Source: Amygdalobacter nucleatus (lineage in GTDB: Bacteria; Bacillota; Clostridia; Saccharofermentanales; Fastidiosipilaceae). Taken from it: 64,000 nt of DNA. The notes below the pieces were generated by a model. It saw nothing but the letters and a program-made list of their open reading frames with translations. It made no database searches and was not told the origin of the DNA. Made by a program: the position numbers and the translations under genes. Shown in pieces: positions 52,823 through 63,571 of this stretch (within the stretch, counting starts at the first letter, position 1; each line of letters begins with the position of its first letter). The stretch is from NCBI RefSeq assembly GCF_029167365.1, contig NZ_JARFNM010000001.1, positions 1,518,681 through 1,582,680 on the forward strand, given 5' to 3'.

Positions 52823-53473
52823 TTACACCAAAGTGAGGGCTTGACCCTTATCCTTTGTCTTAGTTAAGGAGCTATGGTAGTAATAACAGCTTCGACTTAG
52901 ACTGAGCCTTTTGCAGATAAAAGACAGTGAGTAGACATCTTTAAGGGCGCCAACGATCACTGTCTTTTCTCTGTTCTTGAGAGTTTTTAGGTTGGCGCCT
53001 TGGTCTTTTTTTATTACGTTAAGAGTTTCTCTTAGAAGATCGACTTCAAACTGCAAGTCTTTTACCTGGGCCTTAAGCTCATCTAACTGGCTTGTTTGGT
53101 CGTTTTTGTCTTCAGGAGAACTCAACATAGGCTTGTTGTTAGAGGTTTCCATAAGTCTATATGAGCCTTCTTGTTGGTTACGGTTACACCACCTTATTAT
53201 AGTTGGTTGACTGTAACCTATCTCTTGGGAAATATCGTGAAGCGTTCTTTTGTGTATCAGACGTTGTCTTACAGCATATTGCCTGGTTTGCCAAGATGCA
53301 TGCTTAAACGTTCTCCGATGTAGGTGCAGATTAGGTTCTTGAGCTACATATTTATCAATCCATTTTGCAAGCGTAACAAAGGTTGGATACCCCAGGCACT
53401 TACGCACGTTAGTGATGGATTTAAGTTGTTGGTAAAGTGCTATAGCAGTTTCAATTTGTTGTGTCGAATACAT
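52823..53473 (-). pseudogene. IS3-family transposase, truncated
   Basis: Carries the two N-terminal helix-turn-helix regions (LHDISQEIGYSQPTIIRWCNRN), a coiled coil (LDELKAQVKDLQFEVDLLRETL) and the start of the OrfB part (SFICKRLSLSRSCYYYH), then breaks off into seven unrelated residues at about 52850. The DDE domain is missing. The likely outer IS end with a TGGACAGTTTGACA-like repeat is near 53480-53512. Confidence 0.8.
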
Positions 53474-53555
53474 GACATGTATCGAGTGTCAAACTGTCCA
53501 AGTTTTTGTCCGCACCCCCTTTCCTTTAATAGGTCTGAAATATACAAATAGACTA

Positions 53556-54171
<616 letters not shown>

Positions 54172-54189
54172 CGTATTATTAGATTTGTA

Positions 54190-54412
54190 GTTTTTATAGA
54201 CCCTCAGCAAGGTCTTATAATCTCTAACAGACGCTGTGGATTAGTATTTATCTCCTAACGCATAGACGTTTTAAGAAAGGCAATAACCACAGCCGTTTGT
54301 TTAAGCGGTAATTAGTTAGATAACGCATGACGTTTTATGTAGCACGAGGTTACGTGAGAACAAACAAGTCTGTGGGGCAATACAGTGTCTAATTTTTTAC
54401 TGGAGGTCTGCT
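54190..54412 (+). ncRNA. candidate IS110 bridge-RNA region
   Basis: About 220 bases of non-coding DNA lie between the element's probable left end and the IS110 transposase ATG. In the IS110 group the 5' non-coding end encodes the bridge RNA that pairs with donor and target DNA. Repeated and inverted short motifs (TAACGCAT/GACGTTTT twice, CCACAG/CTGTGG) are consistent with a folded RNA. The exact ends and loops cannot be fixed without an alignment. Confidence 0.5.
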
Positions 54413-55585
54413 ATGTTTTACGCAGGAATTGATGTAGCCATGGATAAACACGACTGTGTTATCCTAGATGCTAATGGCAAGTGTTTCATTGAAGTATTTA
54501 CCTTCAAGAACAGTCGTGACGGTTTTGAACAGCTCATGAAGGTGCTCCATTCCTGTTCTAAGAAACCAACCAACATAAAAGTAGGGCTTGAATCGACAGG
54601 TCACTACAGCGATAATCTTCTGGCTTTCTTGAACAGTGTCGGTTACAAGCCCATTCTGCTCAACCCGTTACATACCAATCTTTTCAGAAAAGGTCAGAAC
54701 CTTAGAAAGACGAAAACTGATCACGTCGATGCGCATACCATTGCCACTATGCTGAGAATCGAAGATCTCAAGTCCTACTCACAGCCATTTTACCATTTAT
54801 CCGAACTAAAATCACTAACCCGTTATCGAGCGACCCTTGTTGCCGATTGCTCTAGTAAGAAAGTTTCTCTCGTCAGACTTTGCCAAATTCTCTTTCCCGA
54901 ACTGAAGAGCCTCGTTCCCAGTCTTCACATGAATTCTGTATACCAACTTCTCTCAGAGTTACCCTCTGCTGACAAAATTGCCAACTGTAATCTCACACAT
55001 CTCATTCATCTTCTTGCATCAGCTTCAAAGGGACATTACGGCCGCGTTAAGGCTCTTTCCATAAGAGATGCTGCTTGTTCTTCCATCGGTATAAAAAGCT
55101 GAGTAAAAGAATTGGAACTCCAACAAACTATAGCTCTTATTCAAGTCTATCAACAGCAAATTGAAGAGATAGAGTCAGAGATCAATGAGCTCATGAGTAA
55201 GATCGACAGTCCCATTACTTCTGTCCCTGGTATCGCCAACAAAATGGCTGCCGTCATTATCAGTGAGACCAACAACTTCAAGGATTTCAATTCTGCTGAG
55301 CAGGTTCTTGCTTATGCAGGACTGGATCCCTCTGTTTACCAGTCGGGACAGCTTACTTCTACGCATTCTAAAATGGTGAAAAGAGGTTCAAAATACCTGC
55401 GCTATGCCATCTTTAATGCTACTAAATACGTATGTCATTGGGACTCAACGTTCAATGCGTATTTAGCAAAGAAACGGGCAGAAGGTAAACCCTACAATGT
55501 TGCTGTCTCCCATGCTGCCAAGAAACTCACTCGCGTTCTCTTTCATTTGGTGAAAGCAAACGTTGCCTTTATTCCTCTGGCTTAA
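54413..55585 (+). pseudogene. IS110-family transposase with one in-frame stop
   Basis: One reading frame of 390 codons interrupted only by TGA at 55100-55102 (codon 230). The N-terminal RuvC-like DEDD residues are D7 (GIDVAMDKH), E60 (LESTGH), D103 and D106 (TDHVDAHT); the C-terminal Tnp2 domain has SVPGIANKMAAVIISET, YAGLDPSVYQSG and SKMVKRGSKYLRYAI. Everything except that codon looks functional. Alternatives are translational readthrough or a base error. Confidence 0.85.
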
Positions 55586-55612
55586 ACCGCTACCTTATAC
55601 GACTTATTTGCC

Positions 55613-55630
55613 AAGCACCTCGTGGTGCTT
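55613..55630 (+). terminator. hairpin after the IS110 transposase
   Basis: AAGCACC (55613-55619) pairs with GGTGCTT (55624-55630) around a 4-base loop, followed by ATTTCG. It lies 28 bases after the stop and may end transcription or belong to the right end of the element. Confidence 0.5.
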
Positions 55631-55734
55631 ATTTCGTTATGCAATTATCAAGGTTCTTTTTATCCGATTTGCATTTCTGCATTTTCATGCTTTTTCTTCT
55701 TGACTTTTAATAGTTAGTCTTTCTTTGTTCTATT

Positions 55735-57471
55735 TTATGCTATCTTCCAGCTGACAGCACTGCGTCTGCCGGAAACAAAGTTCCTATAAATTCCATCTTC
55801 CCGAATCAGTGATTCATGCGTGCCCTGCTGCACGATCCTGCCTTTATCGATCACGATGATCTGATCCGCATGACGAACGGTCTTCAATCTGTGTGCGATC
55901 ATAATGATCGTCTTTTCTCTGGTCAAATTTTCAATGGCCTGCGTAAGCTCCTTTTCGTTTTCTGGATCAACATTGGCAGTTGCTTCGTCCAGAATAATGA
56001 TCGGAGCATCTTTCATGATCGCTCTGGCTATGGCGATCCGCTGTTTTTCACCGCCGGAAAGCGTTGCGCCACCTTCTCCGATCATAGTTTCATACCCATC
56101 AGGAAGTCCCATGATAAAGTCGTGCGCGGAAGCTTTCTTTGCAGCTTCGATTACATCTTTCATCGGTGCATCCGGCCTTCCAAATCGGATATTGTTCGCA
56201 ATGGTATCCTCAAACAGATAGACCCTCTGGAAGACAAAGCTGAAATTCTCCATCAAAGAATCGAAGCTGTAATCCTTGACATCTTTTCCTCCAAGCGTCA
56301 CCTTTCCGTCCTGTACATCCCAGAATCTGGCAATCAGAGATGTAACCGTGGTTTTGCCGCCTCCGGAGGGTCCGACAATTGCTGTCGTTGTCTTTTCCTT
56401 GATGTCAAGTGTGAGATCATCGATAATCTTTCTGTTCTCATAGGCAAAGCTTACATGGTCAAGATGGATATCGTGATTTTCCGGCTTAATATCCTCACCG
56501 TTAATGTCCATCTGCTGTACGGAAAGAATCTCATTGGCAAGGTCAACACACCTTCCGATCACTCTCAGAAGTGCTGTGTATACGCCTGCCAGATCCAGCA
56601 TTTCAAACAGGATAAAGGAACAAAGCAGCATTGTGATCGTGTAATTCAGTGCCATCGTTCCGTTTATGCAGAAGTAAACGGATGCTCCTGCAATCACCAC
56701 ACCCGTCAGCTTGCACACAAGCTGCTGAAGGCCTACCATGGGGATCGCCGCAGTCTCGGCGCTGATATCCGCTTTTCTTTTTCGATCGATTGCTTTTTCC
56801 AGTCTGCTGTTGTTCGCGCTCACCAGATTGTAATTACGGATTTCGGCAATCCCCTGAATATATTCAAGCACTACGCCGACCATATCCTTATCTGCCTGAA
56901 GCTTCTCCTCCGCAACTCTCGCTACGTTTCTGTTGGTGAATATATTGACCACGCAGAAAACGACAATGCCAATCAATCCGATCACTGCGATACGCACATC
57001 AAACGCAAACAGCCCGATACCGATGATGACCGTAGTTATGGAGCCTTGTAAAATCATCATGACGGCACGTGTCGCGATATCCCCCAGCTGCTCCATAGAA
57101 TTTGTAGTGACAGATGTGATGTGACCGAGACTGGTGTCGTTGAAGTACCCCATCGGGAGGTATCTCAAATGCTCCCCGATCTCGATTCGCTTACCGGCCG
57201 CCGTATTATATCCGGCCTCCGTCTGCATCATCTGTGAATAGCGGTTGATGATCATCTTTCCCACTGTGGAGATCAGCATGAGACCAATAACGACCAGGAT
57301 CTCCTTTGTCCCTATGTCCCTGTTCAGAACCGCCGTCACAGTAAAGAACGCAGCAGGGATCTTCATAGCGGTAAAGACAGCGTCCAACACACCCAGCGCT
57401 AGGGCCTTATAAAACTTATTCCTGTTCTCCGTATTGCAGAAATCGAAGAACTTCTTCAGCATTTTAAGCAT
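55735..57471 (-). CDS. ABC exporter, fused permease/ATPase (half 2)
   Basis: 578 residues: six membrane helices in the first ~310, then an ATPase with Walker A GPSGGGKTT, signature LSGGEKQRIAIARA and Walker B IIILDEATANVD. I use the ATG at 57469-57471 after AGGAGG; the upstream in-frame extension overlaps the preceding gene by about 110 bases and has no site. It overlaps that gene by 8 bases. Together they form a heterodimeric type IV exporter; drug, peptide or siderophore export is possible. Confidence 0.9.
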   Translation of the reverse strand: MLKMLKKFFDFCNTENRNKFYKALALGVLDAVFTAMKIPAAFFTVTAVLNRDIGTKEILVVIGLMLISTVGKMIINRYSQMMQTEAGYNTAAGKRIEIGEHLRYLPMGYFNDTSLGHITSVTTNSMEQLGDIATRAVMMILQGSITTVIIGIGLFAFDVRIAVIGLIGIVVFCVVNIFTNRNVARVAEEKLQADKDMVGVVLEYIQGIAEIRNYNLVSANNSRLEKAIDRKRKADISAETAAIPMVGLQQLVCKLTGVVIAGASVYFCINGTMALNYTITMLLCSFILFEMLDLAGVYTALLRVIGRCVDLANEILSVQQMDINGEDIKPENHDIHLDHVSFAYENRKIIDDLTLDIKEKTTTAIVGPSGGGKTTVTSLIARFWDVQDGKVTLGGKDVKDYSFDSLMENFSFVFQRVYLFEDTIANNIRFGRPDAPMKDVIEAAKKASAHDFIMGLPDGYETMIGEGGATLSGGEKQRIAIARAIMKDAPIIILDEATANVDPENEKELTQAIENLTREKTIIMIAHRLKTVRHADQIIVIDKGRIVQQGTHESLIREDGIYRNFVSGRRSAVSWKIA

Positions 57472-59245
57472 GGGCAACCTCCTCTCTGACAGCGGATGCC
57501 GTATAATCCGTGTCCGCGTCTCTTGCCTCGCTGTGGGCCTCCCACATCTTCTGATAAAGCGGACAGCCTGCAATAAGCTCGTTGTGCGTTCCTGCCGCCT
57601 CTATATTTCCCTCATTTACGACAAAGATCTTATCGGCACTTGTGATGGTAGACAGTCTGTGAGCAATGACGATCAGCGTTTTTCCCTGAACGAGCTTAGC
57701 CACGCTCATTTGAACAAGGGTTTCGTTTTCGGGATCCGTATAGGCAGTAGCCTCGTCCAGAATCACCACCGGCGCGTCTTTCAGCATGGCTCTTGCGATG
57801 CAGATACGCTGTCTTTCGCCTCCGGAAAGGTGTCCTCCAGCGCCGCCGACAACCGTATCGTATCCATGCTCCAGTCCCAGAATGAACTCATGGCAGCCAG
57901 TAGCCTTTGCTGCATTTATAATGTCTTCTTCAGATGCACCCTTGCGGCCGAGCCTGATATTTTCCAGAACGCTCATGTCAAACAGGTAGTTGTCCTGTGC
58001 TACATAAGAAATCTGACTCGCATAGTAATCCAGCGGCAGATTTCGGATATCCACACCACCATAGGTGATGCTTCCGCTGTCTACATCCCACAGGGAGTCG
58101 ATGAGCCTTGCGATGGTGCTCTTTCCTGAGCCGGAGGGTCCCACGATCGCTGTAACGTCACCCTGTTTGATCTCCATATTCACGCCATGGAGCACTTCCT
58201 TTTCCTTGTATGTAAAGCGGACGTCACTCAGTTTGATATCAGAGCCCTCCGGCTGCTCTGTCAATGCGGCGGGTCTTTCCATGTCCTTTCTTTCCAGTAT
58301 CTCCGTCACTTCTCCGAATATCGCACTCATCTTTGAGATGTCATCGGTGTAGGAGAAAGCCACTACAAGCGGAGTGACAAGTCCGGCCGAAAGGATGACC
58401 CCAGTGATAAAATCCGAAGCAGTAAGGCTCCCGCCTCTGACCAGCAGAAGTCCGACCGGAAGCACGCCAAGAAGCGTTGCGGGCGTGAATGAAAGGCTTC
58501 CCGACGACCACCAGATGCAGCGCCTCATCCAGTCGATAAAGCAGCTTGCGCCTTCTTTGGCGGCAGTAACGAATTTTTCATAAGAGCTCTTGGATTTACC
58601 GAAAGCCTTGATCACTTCGATCCCGTTGATGTATTCCACTGCCGTATCATTCAGTTTTTTTGTTTTTTCCAGCGTCAGCTGAAAGCTTTCGCCGCTGCCT
58701 TTCATCATGCCGGCAACAAAAAAAAGTCCGATCACGACAGGGATCAGATTTGCCAGTCCCATTCGCCAGTCAATCGTAAGAAGATAAATGAACATAATGA
58801 GCGGGAGCAAAAGATTTGCCGTGAATTCCGGGATGATGTGTGCCATGGTTGTTTCCATGGCATCCACTCGTTCCACGATGATATTTTTATAAGTTCCGCT
58901 GTGATCATCCAGAATGGAGCCGAGCGGTATCCTCGAAAGCTTTGCGGTCAGTTGTTTGCGGATCCCGCCAAGCACGGTAAAGGTTGCCACATGAGACAGC
59001 GTAGTGGATGATGAGTGAAGTGCGACTCTTATGATCCAGCAAACAACCATCAGTGTTACCTGTCTAAGGTAATATGACCAGTCCGCGCCGCCTGTTATCA
59101 ATTTCTCCACAACGTCTGCGATCAGCAGATAGGGTATGAAGGATGCCACGACACCAAGGATCGCGAGCAGCACGCTGCCTACGAAGAATCCTCCTCGCCG
59201 TCCGGCAAACTCCATTACCCAAGAGATCGTGCTTTTTTTCTTCAT
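57464..59245 (-). CDS. ABC exporter, fused permease/ATPase (half 1)
   Basis: 593 residues with six helices followed by an ATPase carrying Walker A GPSGSGKST, signature LSGGERQRICIARA and Walker B VVILDEATAYTD. It pairs with the following gene and lies about 40 bases downstream of the TetR regulator on the same strand. GC content and codon use (many G/C third positions) differ clearly from the AT-rich genes at 32-53 kb, pointing to a different donor. Confidence 0.92.
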   Translation of the reverse strand: MKKKSTISWVMEFAGRRGGFFVGSVLLAILGVVASFIPYLLIADVVEKLITGGADWSYYLRQVTLMVVCWIIRVALHSSSTTLSHVATFTVLGGIRKQLTAKLSRIPLGSILDDHSGTYKNIIVERVDAMETTMAHIIPEFTANLLLPLIMFIYLLTIDWRMGLANLIPVVIGLFFVAGMMKGSGESFQLTLEKTKKLNDTAVEYINGIEVIKAFGKSKSSYEKFVTAAKEGASCFIDWMRRCIWWSSGSLSFTPATLLGVLPVGLLLVRGGSLTASDFITGVILSAGLVTPLVVAFSYTDDISKMSAIFGEVTEILERKDMERPAALTEQPEGSDIKLSDVRFTYKEKEVLHGVNMEIKQGDVTAIVGPSGSGKSTIARLIDSLWDVDSGSITYGGVDIRNLPLDYYASQISYVAQDNYLFDMSVLENIRLGRKGASEEDIINAAKATGCHEFILGLEHGYDTVVGGAGGHLSGGERQRICIARAMLKDAPVVILDEATAYTDPENETLVQMSVAKLVQGKTLIVIAHRLSTITSADKIFVVNEGNIEAAGTHNELIAGCPLYQKMWEAHSEARDADTDYTASAVREEVAHA

Positions 59246-59285
59246 TCAGATTGCCTCCTGTTTTTATGAATATGAATTATTGATG

Positions 59286-59885
59286 TCAGAATCCGAGAAA
59301 CTTACGCCAACCCTCAGTAAAGAACATGGCGACGGTATAGGCATAGTGTCTCGCCTCATCATACGAAAAATCGTGTTTTAGCATTTCAAGAATGCATGAA
59401 TACTCTGAGGTTAAAAGAAGATGCATTTCTCTGCCATCCACATGCTCTACATGAACTCCGGGCTTTTCCAGCCCGCTCATAAACAGCAGCGTATATTTTT
59501 GGACTTTCGTAACAAGGTCATGCAGGAAGTTTTCATACTTTGTTCCTTCGCTTCCGCAGAAGAGGAGCCTCTGTTCATCGATGTCTTCGTAGATCATATC
59601 CACTATCATTCCAAGCTGCCGGTCGTCTTCCCACATGGCTTCCAGCCCATGATCCCATGCGGTCGATGTCTGCCTGATTCTCTCCGTGTCGCAAAATCGA
59701 TTCCACTTCTCTACAACAGGACCGACTACTGCTTCAAATATCTCTTCTTTATTCGAATAATGCCTGTATAACGCCGTAGCGGAAATCCCGACTTGTGAGG
59801 CAATGCTCCGCATCGACGCGTCCTCGAATCCTCTTTTTATAAACTCTTTTTTTGCGACCTCAAGGATCTTGTCTTTCGTGTCCAT
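59286..59885 (-). CDS. TetR/AcrR-family regulator of the ABC exporter
   Basis: 199 residues. The helix-turn-helix is MRSIASQVGISATALYRHYSNKEEIFEAVV (about residues 26-55); the C-terminal ligand domain is all-helical. I use the ATG at 59883-59885 with GGGGGA upstream, rather than the longer frame from 60056. It sits between a consensus promoter with a palindrome and the two exporter genes, so it most likely represses the whole operon until an effector binds. Confidence 0.9.
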   Translation of the reverse strand: MDTKDKILEVAKKEFIKRGFEDASMRSIASQVGISATALYRHYSNKEEIFEAVVGPVVEKWNRFCDTERIRQTSTAWDHGLEAMWEDDRQLGMIVDMIYEDIDEQRLLFCGSEGTKYENFLHDLVTKVQKYTLLFMSGLEKPGVHVEHVDGREMHLLLTSEYSCILEMLKHDFSYDEARHYAYTVAMFFTEGWRKFLGF

Positions 59886-59905
59886 TTGCTTTCCCCCTAA
59901 AGATA

Positions 59906-59937
59906 TGTTAACGTCGTAAACGTTGACAACGTTAACA
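59906..59937. promoter_or_regulatory. TetR-type operator (32-bp inverted repeat)
   Basis: TGTTAACGTCGTAAACG (59906-59922) and, inverted, CGTTGACAACGTTAACA (59921-59937) form a near-perfect dyad between the -10 box and the ribosome site of the tetR gene. A repressor bound here would block transcription. Confidence 0.75.
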
Positions 59938-59965
59938 TTATAGTTAGGTATCGCTGACTTGTCAA
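59937..59965 (-). promoter_or_regulatory. consensus promoter of the tetR-ABC operon
   Basis: Minus-strand TTGACA (59960-59965) and TATAAT (59937-59942) with exactly 17 bases between: a perfect sigma-A consensus, unusually strong and so probably repressed. Confidence 0.85.
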
Positions 59966-60000
59966 GAAGATTCTTGATCCTATATCCCAACATAAGTATT

Positions 60001-60026
60001 AGACACTCCGTCGCAGCGAAGTGTCT
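60001..60026 (-). terminator. hairpin after the serine recombinase
   Basis: AGACACTCCG (60001-60010) pairs with CGAAGTGTCT (60017-60026) with one mismatch, 16 bases past the recombinase stop. It separates recombinase transcription from the tetR promoter. Confidence 0.55.
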
Positions 60027-60042
60027 CTGCATCCTTATTCTC

Positions 60043-61613
60043 TTATGCCTCCACATCGATTGTAAAACCCGACTTGAACTCCACTGTCAGCTTTTCATCG
60101 TGGACTGTGATCTTCTCAATCAGCCGTCTGACCAGCGTTTCGGAGTGTTCCGTGACCGCCGCATTCTGCCCATCAAGGAAGGCAGAAAGGTCATCGATGC
60201 GTTCCTTCAGCTCCGTGTTCTTCGCCGCCTTCGTCAGGATATCCTGCCGCTCCTGCCGGAGGCTGATAATGGCATCTCCGATCTCATCGATCATCGTCTG
60301 GTTTTTCCCGGCTTTCAGCAGTTCCTCCTGTTTTGCCTTTACGGCTACATCGATCTCGGCAAGTTGCTCTTCCGTGTCCTCATTCAAGACCGAGCGGATG
60401 TTTTCCTGCAAGACGGGGAGGAGGTAATCCCTTCTCGACCAGGCATCGTTGATTGCCATGACCACCGCCTCCTGCAGGTCTTCTTCGTGAATCGTCCTTG
60501 CCGGGCAGTCAATACCGCTGCTTTTCTTCAGTACCCGGCTCACGCACCGCCAGACCGTGGACTTGCATCCCCGGTTGTTCCATTTAATCCTGCGGAAGAT
60601 GTCCCCACAGTGTCCGCAGAACACCAAGCTCGAAAGAGCGTACCGTGAACTGTAGATCCGCTTCTTTCCATCCGTCAGGATGTTAGCCCTTCGTGCGATT
60701 TCTGCCTGCACCCGGAGATAAACATCCTTTGCGATGATCGCCTCATGGCTGCCTTCCACATAGTACTTCGGCGCAAGGCCGTTATTGGCCACTCGTTTCT
60801 TATCGAGTGTATTTACCGTATAGGTCTTTTGCAGGAGTGCATCCCCGATGTATTTTTCATTGATGAGGATCTGCCGGATATTACTTTCATGCCACTTAGC
60901 GTTCCCCGCACCGTTCAGGATGCCATCCGCCTCCAGCCCCCTTTGATTTGGAGAAAACTGGCTCCATCCATGTATTCAGCATAAATGCGCCGAACGATAT
61001 CCGCCTCTTCCGGAACGATGATAAGTTTTCCTTCATCATCTTTTGTGTATCCAAGAAACCGATTATGGTTGACCTGCACCTTGCCTGCCTGATTTCGGAA
61101 CTGAATGCCGAGCCGGACGTTTGCCGACAGGGATTCCGATTCCTGTTGGGCAAGCGCCGCCATAATAGTCATAAGGACCTCTCCCTTGGCGTCAAGGGAA
61201 TTGATATTCTCCTTCTCGAACAGGATTGCAATATTAAGATCCTTCAATTCTCTTGTATATTTCAGGCAGTCTACCGTATTTCGGGAGAAGCGACTGATGG
61301 ACTTAGTCAGTATCATATCGACTTTTCCATCCCGGCAGTCCTGTATCATGAGGTTGAAGGATTCCCTTTTTGCTGTATTCGTTGCACTGATCAAGTCGTC
61401 CGCGTACACCTCAACCAGTTCCCATTCCAGATTGCTTTTGATATAGGAAGTGTAATGCTCGACTTGCATCTCATAACTGGATTCCTGCTCCTCAAATTCC
61501 GTAGAAACGCGGCAGTAGGCTGCTACCCTGGTTTTCTGCACCTTCTCCGTTTTCTTCTGCGCCCCGATGGTGCGCTTTGGCGGGATAACTGTGACATTTC
61601 CTGCAATCTGCAT
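60043..61613 (-). pseudogene. large serine recombinase, frameshifted
   Basis: N-terminal resolvase domain with the catalytic Ser37 ([13 protein letters not shown]), SRFSRNT and [17 protein letters not shown], then a shift near 60945 (in a G5 run) breaks the frame. The rest, in another frame, has the recombinase domain ([22 protein letters not shown]), the Cys zinc ribbon ([27 protein letters not shown]) and the coiled coil. Without the shift it would be ~520 residues, the normal size. Excises or inserts mobile elements. Confidence 0.85.
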
Positions 61614-62035
61614 TATCCGTTCACCCCATTTCTTATCAGGCTGTAGGCGTACTCCGCCTGCCTGACTGGATCTTCATATTTCAGCGTGATTTTTGGAGCG
61701 GAAAACTTTGTATAAACCGTTCCTTTCGGCGCGCCTTTCCCTTTGTTCCTGTTACGCCCCAGCGCCTTCTCCCGGCGTATTCGTTCCGCTTCGACCCTGT
61801 CGGCCATTTCCTTCGTCAGCATCGGCGGGTAAAAGCCATCGCCGAGATACCGCTCATTCTGTATCAGACGTTTGACCCCGCAGTGGCTCATGGTCAGCCC
61901 CACCGATGCCGCCGCCTTTATAAAAGACATCCCGGACAGGTAATTTTCACATATCCGCCGGATAACGGCGGCCTGTTTTTCATTGACCACAGCCCTGCCA
62001 CCGATGATGTCATAGCCGTATGGTGTATGTTCCAT
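61613..62035 (-). CDS. recombinase-domain accessory protein lacking the resolvase domain
   Basis: 140 residues starting [41 protein letters not shown], the 'recombinase' DNA-binding region found after the catalytic domain of large serine recombinases, with a basic tail. The catalytic Ser domain is absent. Small proteins like this often sit between two full serine recombinases in clostridial mobile elements. It overlaps the next gene at 61613 (ATGA-type overlap). Confidence 0.75.
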   Translation of the reverse strand: MEHTPYGYDIIGGRAVVNEKQAAVIRRICENYLSGMSFIKAAASVGLTMSHCGVKRLIQNERYLGDGFYPPMLTKEMADRVEAERIRREKALGRNRNKGKGAPKGTVYTKFSAPKITLKYEDPVRQAEYAYSLIRNGVNG

Positions 62036-62036
62036 G

Positions 62037-62580
62037 TCATATCCTTTCCCGGAAAACGGCTCCGCACTTCATGGCAAATCCAATCTCCGTTCTTTTATAA
62101 ACCACGATGTGATCAACTTGCTCCGTAAAGAGCGCGTCATCAAATTCCGTAAGGGTTCTGCCCTTCGCCGTGTACTTCAGAAGCTGCTCGAGAGTCTCCT
62201 GCCTTTCATGCGATCCGCTTACCTGCGCGGTCAGGAGATTCTGCTCGTTTGTGAGCCTCTGCGCTTCTTCCACAAGAGTATCGCTTTCTTCCGCATACAC
62301 CGCCGGATCGAGAAGCCCCTTCGTGAAGAACTGCGTGATCTGCGCCCTGCGCTCAGCGTTCTTTTCCAGAAGGGATTCCAGTTTGGAAAGCCTGTCCAGT
62401 GTATCGGTTTTCATGCCTTCTTTCAGCATTTCCACGTATGGGAGGAGGACTCTGCTCCTGCCCCATGTCAGCTTGTTCATCATCGTGGCGCATGCCGCCT
62501 TCACTGGTTCCTCTGGTATGGACTTCATAACGCAGGCGTTCTTATCATCCACATGGCTCGATTGCTCCAGATTGATGTCA
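62037..62580 (-). pseudogene. serine recombinase C-terminal fragment (minus strand)
   Basis: The last ~165 residues of a large serine recombinase: VMKSIPEEPVKAACATMMNKL, a coiled coil (LSKLESLLEKNAERRAQI...SDTLVEEAQRL) and the tail FDDALFTEQVDHIVVYKRTEIGF, ending just before the accessory gene. From about 62580 upward the frame is only antisense of the plus-strand fragment, so the 5' two thirds of the gene are missing. Confidence 0.75.
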
Positions 62581-62639
62581 GATTTTCGCGGTCGTTCGCG
62601 GGAATTTATCAAAGCGTGTTTTTGCCTCGAAACACACCG

Positions 62640-63569
62640 ATTTTTACCCTTGGTATGGATAAGATTGCAGACGGGCTTATGGCTGACGGTATCCTCACCG
62701 GCGCTGGCAAGACAAAATGTCACACCAGCACTATCAACAAGATCCTCCTCAACGAGAAGTACATCGGTGACGCGCTCCTGCAAAAGACTTACATCACAGA
62801 TTTTCTGACGAAGAAGCGCATCAAAAACAACGACACCGTCCCGCAGTACTATGTGAAAGGCGACCACGAGGCCATCATCCCGAAGGACATCTTCCTTCGG
62901 GTGCAAGAGGAGCTGGTCCGCAGGCGCGTGGTCCATACCAGCGACAACGGCAAACGGCGCTGCTACTCCTGCAAGCACTGTTTCGCGCAGATCGTTTTCT
63001 GTGGCGAGTGCGGCGAATTTTACCGGCGTGTCCACTGGAACAACCGAGGCTGCAAGTCCATCGTCTGGCGGTGCTGCAGCCGCTTGGAGGCCACCGGCCA
63101 CGCTTGCCACAACCGGACAGTCAATGAAACGCTTCTGGAACAGGTGGTAATCGATGCCATTAACCGGGTGCTCTGCCAGAAGGACGATTTCCTGCAAACG
63201 CTACGGGCGAACATAGCTACGGTAGTCCTGCAGGGTGATGCCCTCTCACCGGATGTCATAGACGAGCGGCTGAACAAGCTGCAAAAAGAGCTCCTGAAGA
63301 AGGTTAACCAGAAGGACGATTACGACGCCATCGCGGATGAGATTCTCCGCCTCCGGGATCAGCGCAGGCAGGCCGAGGTGGACAGCGTCATCAAGGATGA
63401 ACAGATGAAGCAAATCCGGGACCTGCAGGATTTCGTCAAGAGCCAGCCTGCCACCATCACAGAGTTTGATGAGACACTGGTCAGCCGCCTAATTGAAAAG
63501 ATCACCGTCTTCGATGACCACTTTACCGTAGACTTCAAATCCGGCATCACAATCGACATAGAGGCATAA
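62640..63569 (+). pseudogene. serine recombinase C-terminal fragment (plus strand)
   Basis: From about 62650 (KIADGLMADGILTGAGKTK) the frame gives the recombinase DNA-binding domain, zinc ribbon ([29 protein letters not shown]) and coiled coil to the usual end FKSGITIDIEA. The catalytic N-terminal domain is absent, replaced by sequence antisense to the minus-strand fragment. It is close in sequence to the C-terminal half of the recombinase at 60043-61613. Confidence 0.78.
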
Positions 63570-63571
63570 AA

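Noticed and set aside
55816..57051. A 411-codon plus-strand open frame
   Set aside because: It is antisense to the ABC exporter; Cys/His/Ser-rich composition, no motifs, and a high-GC gene commonly opens its complement.
59966..60000. Recombinase attachment site near the tetR promoter
   Set aside because: No repeated core sequence was found that pairs with a site at the far side of the recombinase genes.
62034..62640. The 5' part of a long plus-strand frame joined to the recombinase fragment
   Set aside because: It is antisense to the minus-strand recombinase C-terminus; only the part after about 62640 has recombinase homology.
62580..63197. The N-terminal part of the long minus-strand frame
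   Set aside because: Antisense to the plus-strand zinc-ribbon fragment.
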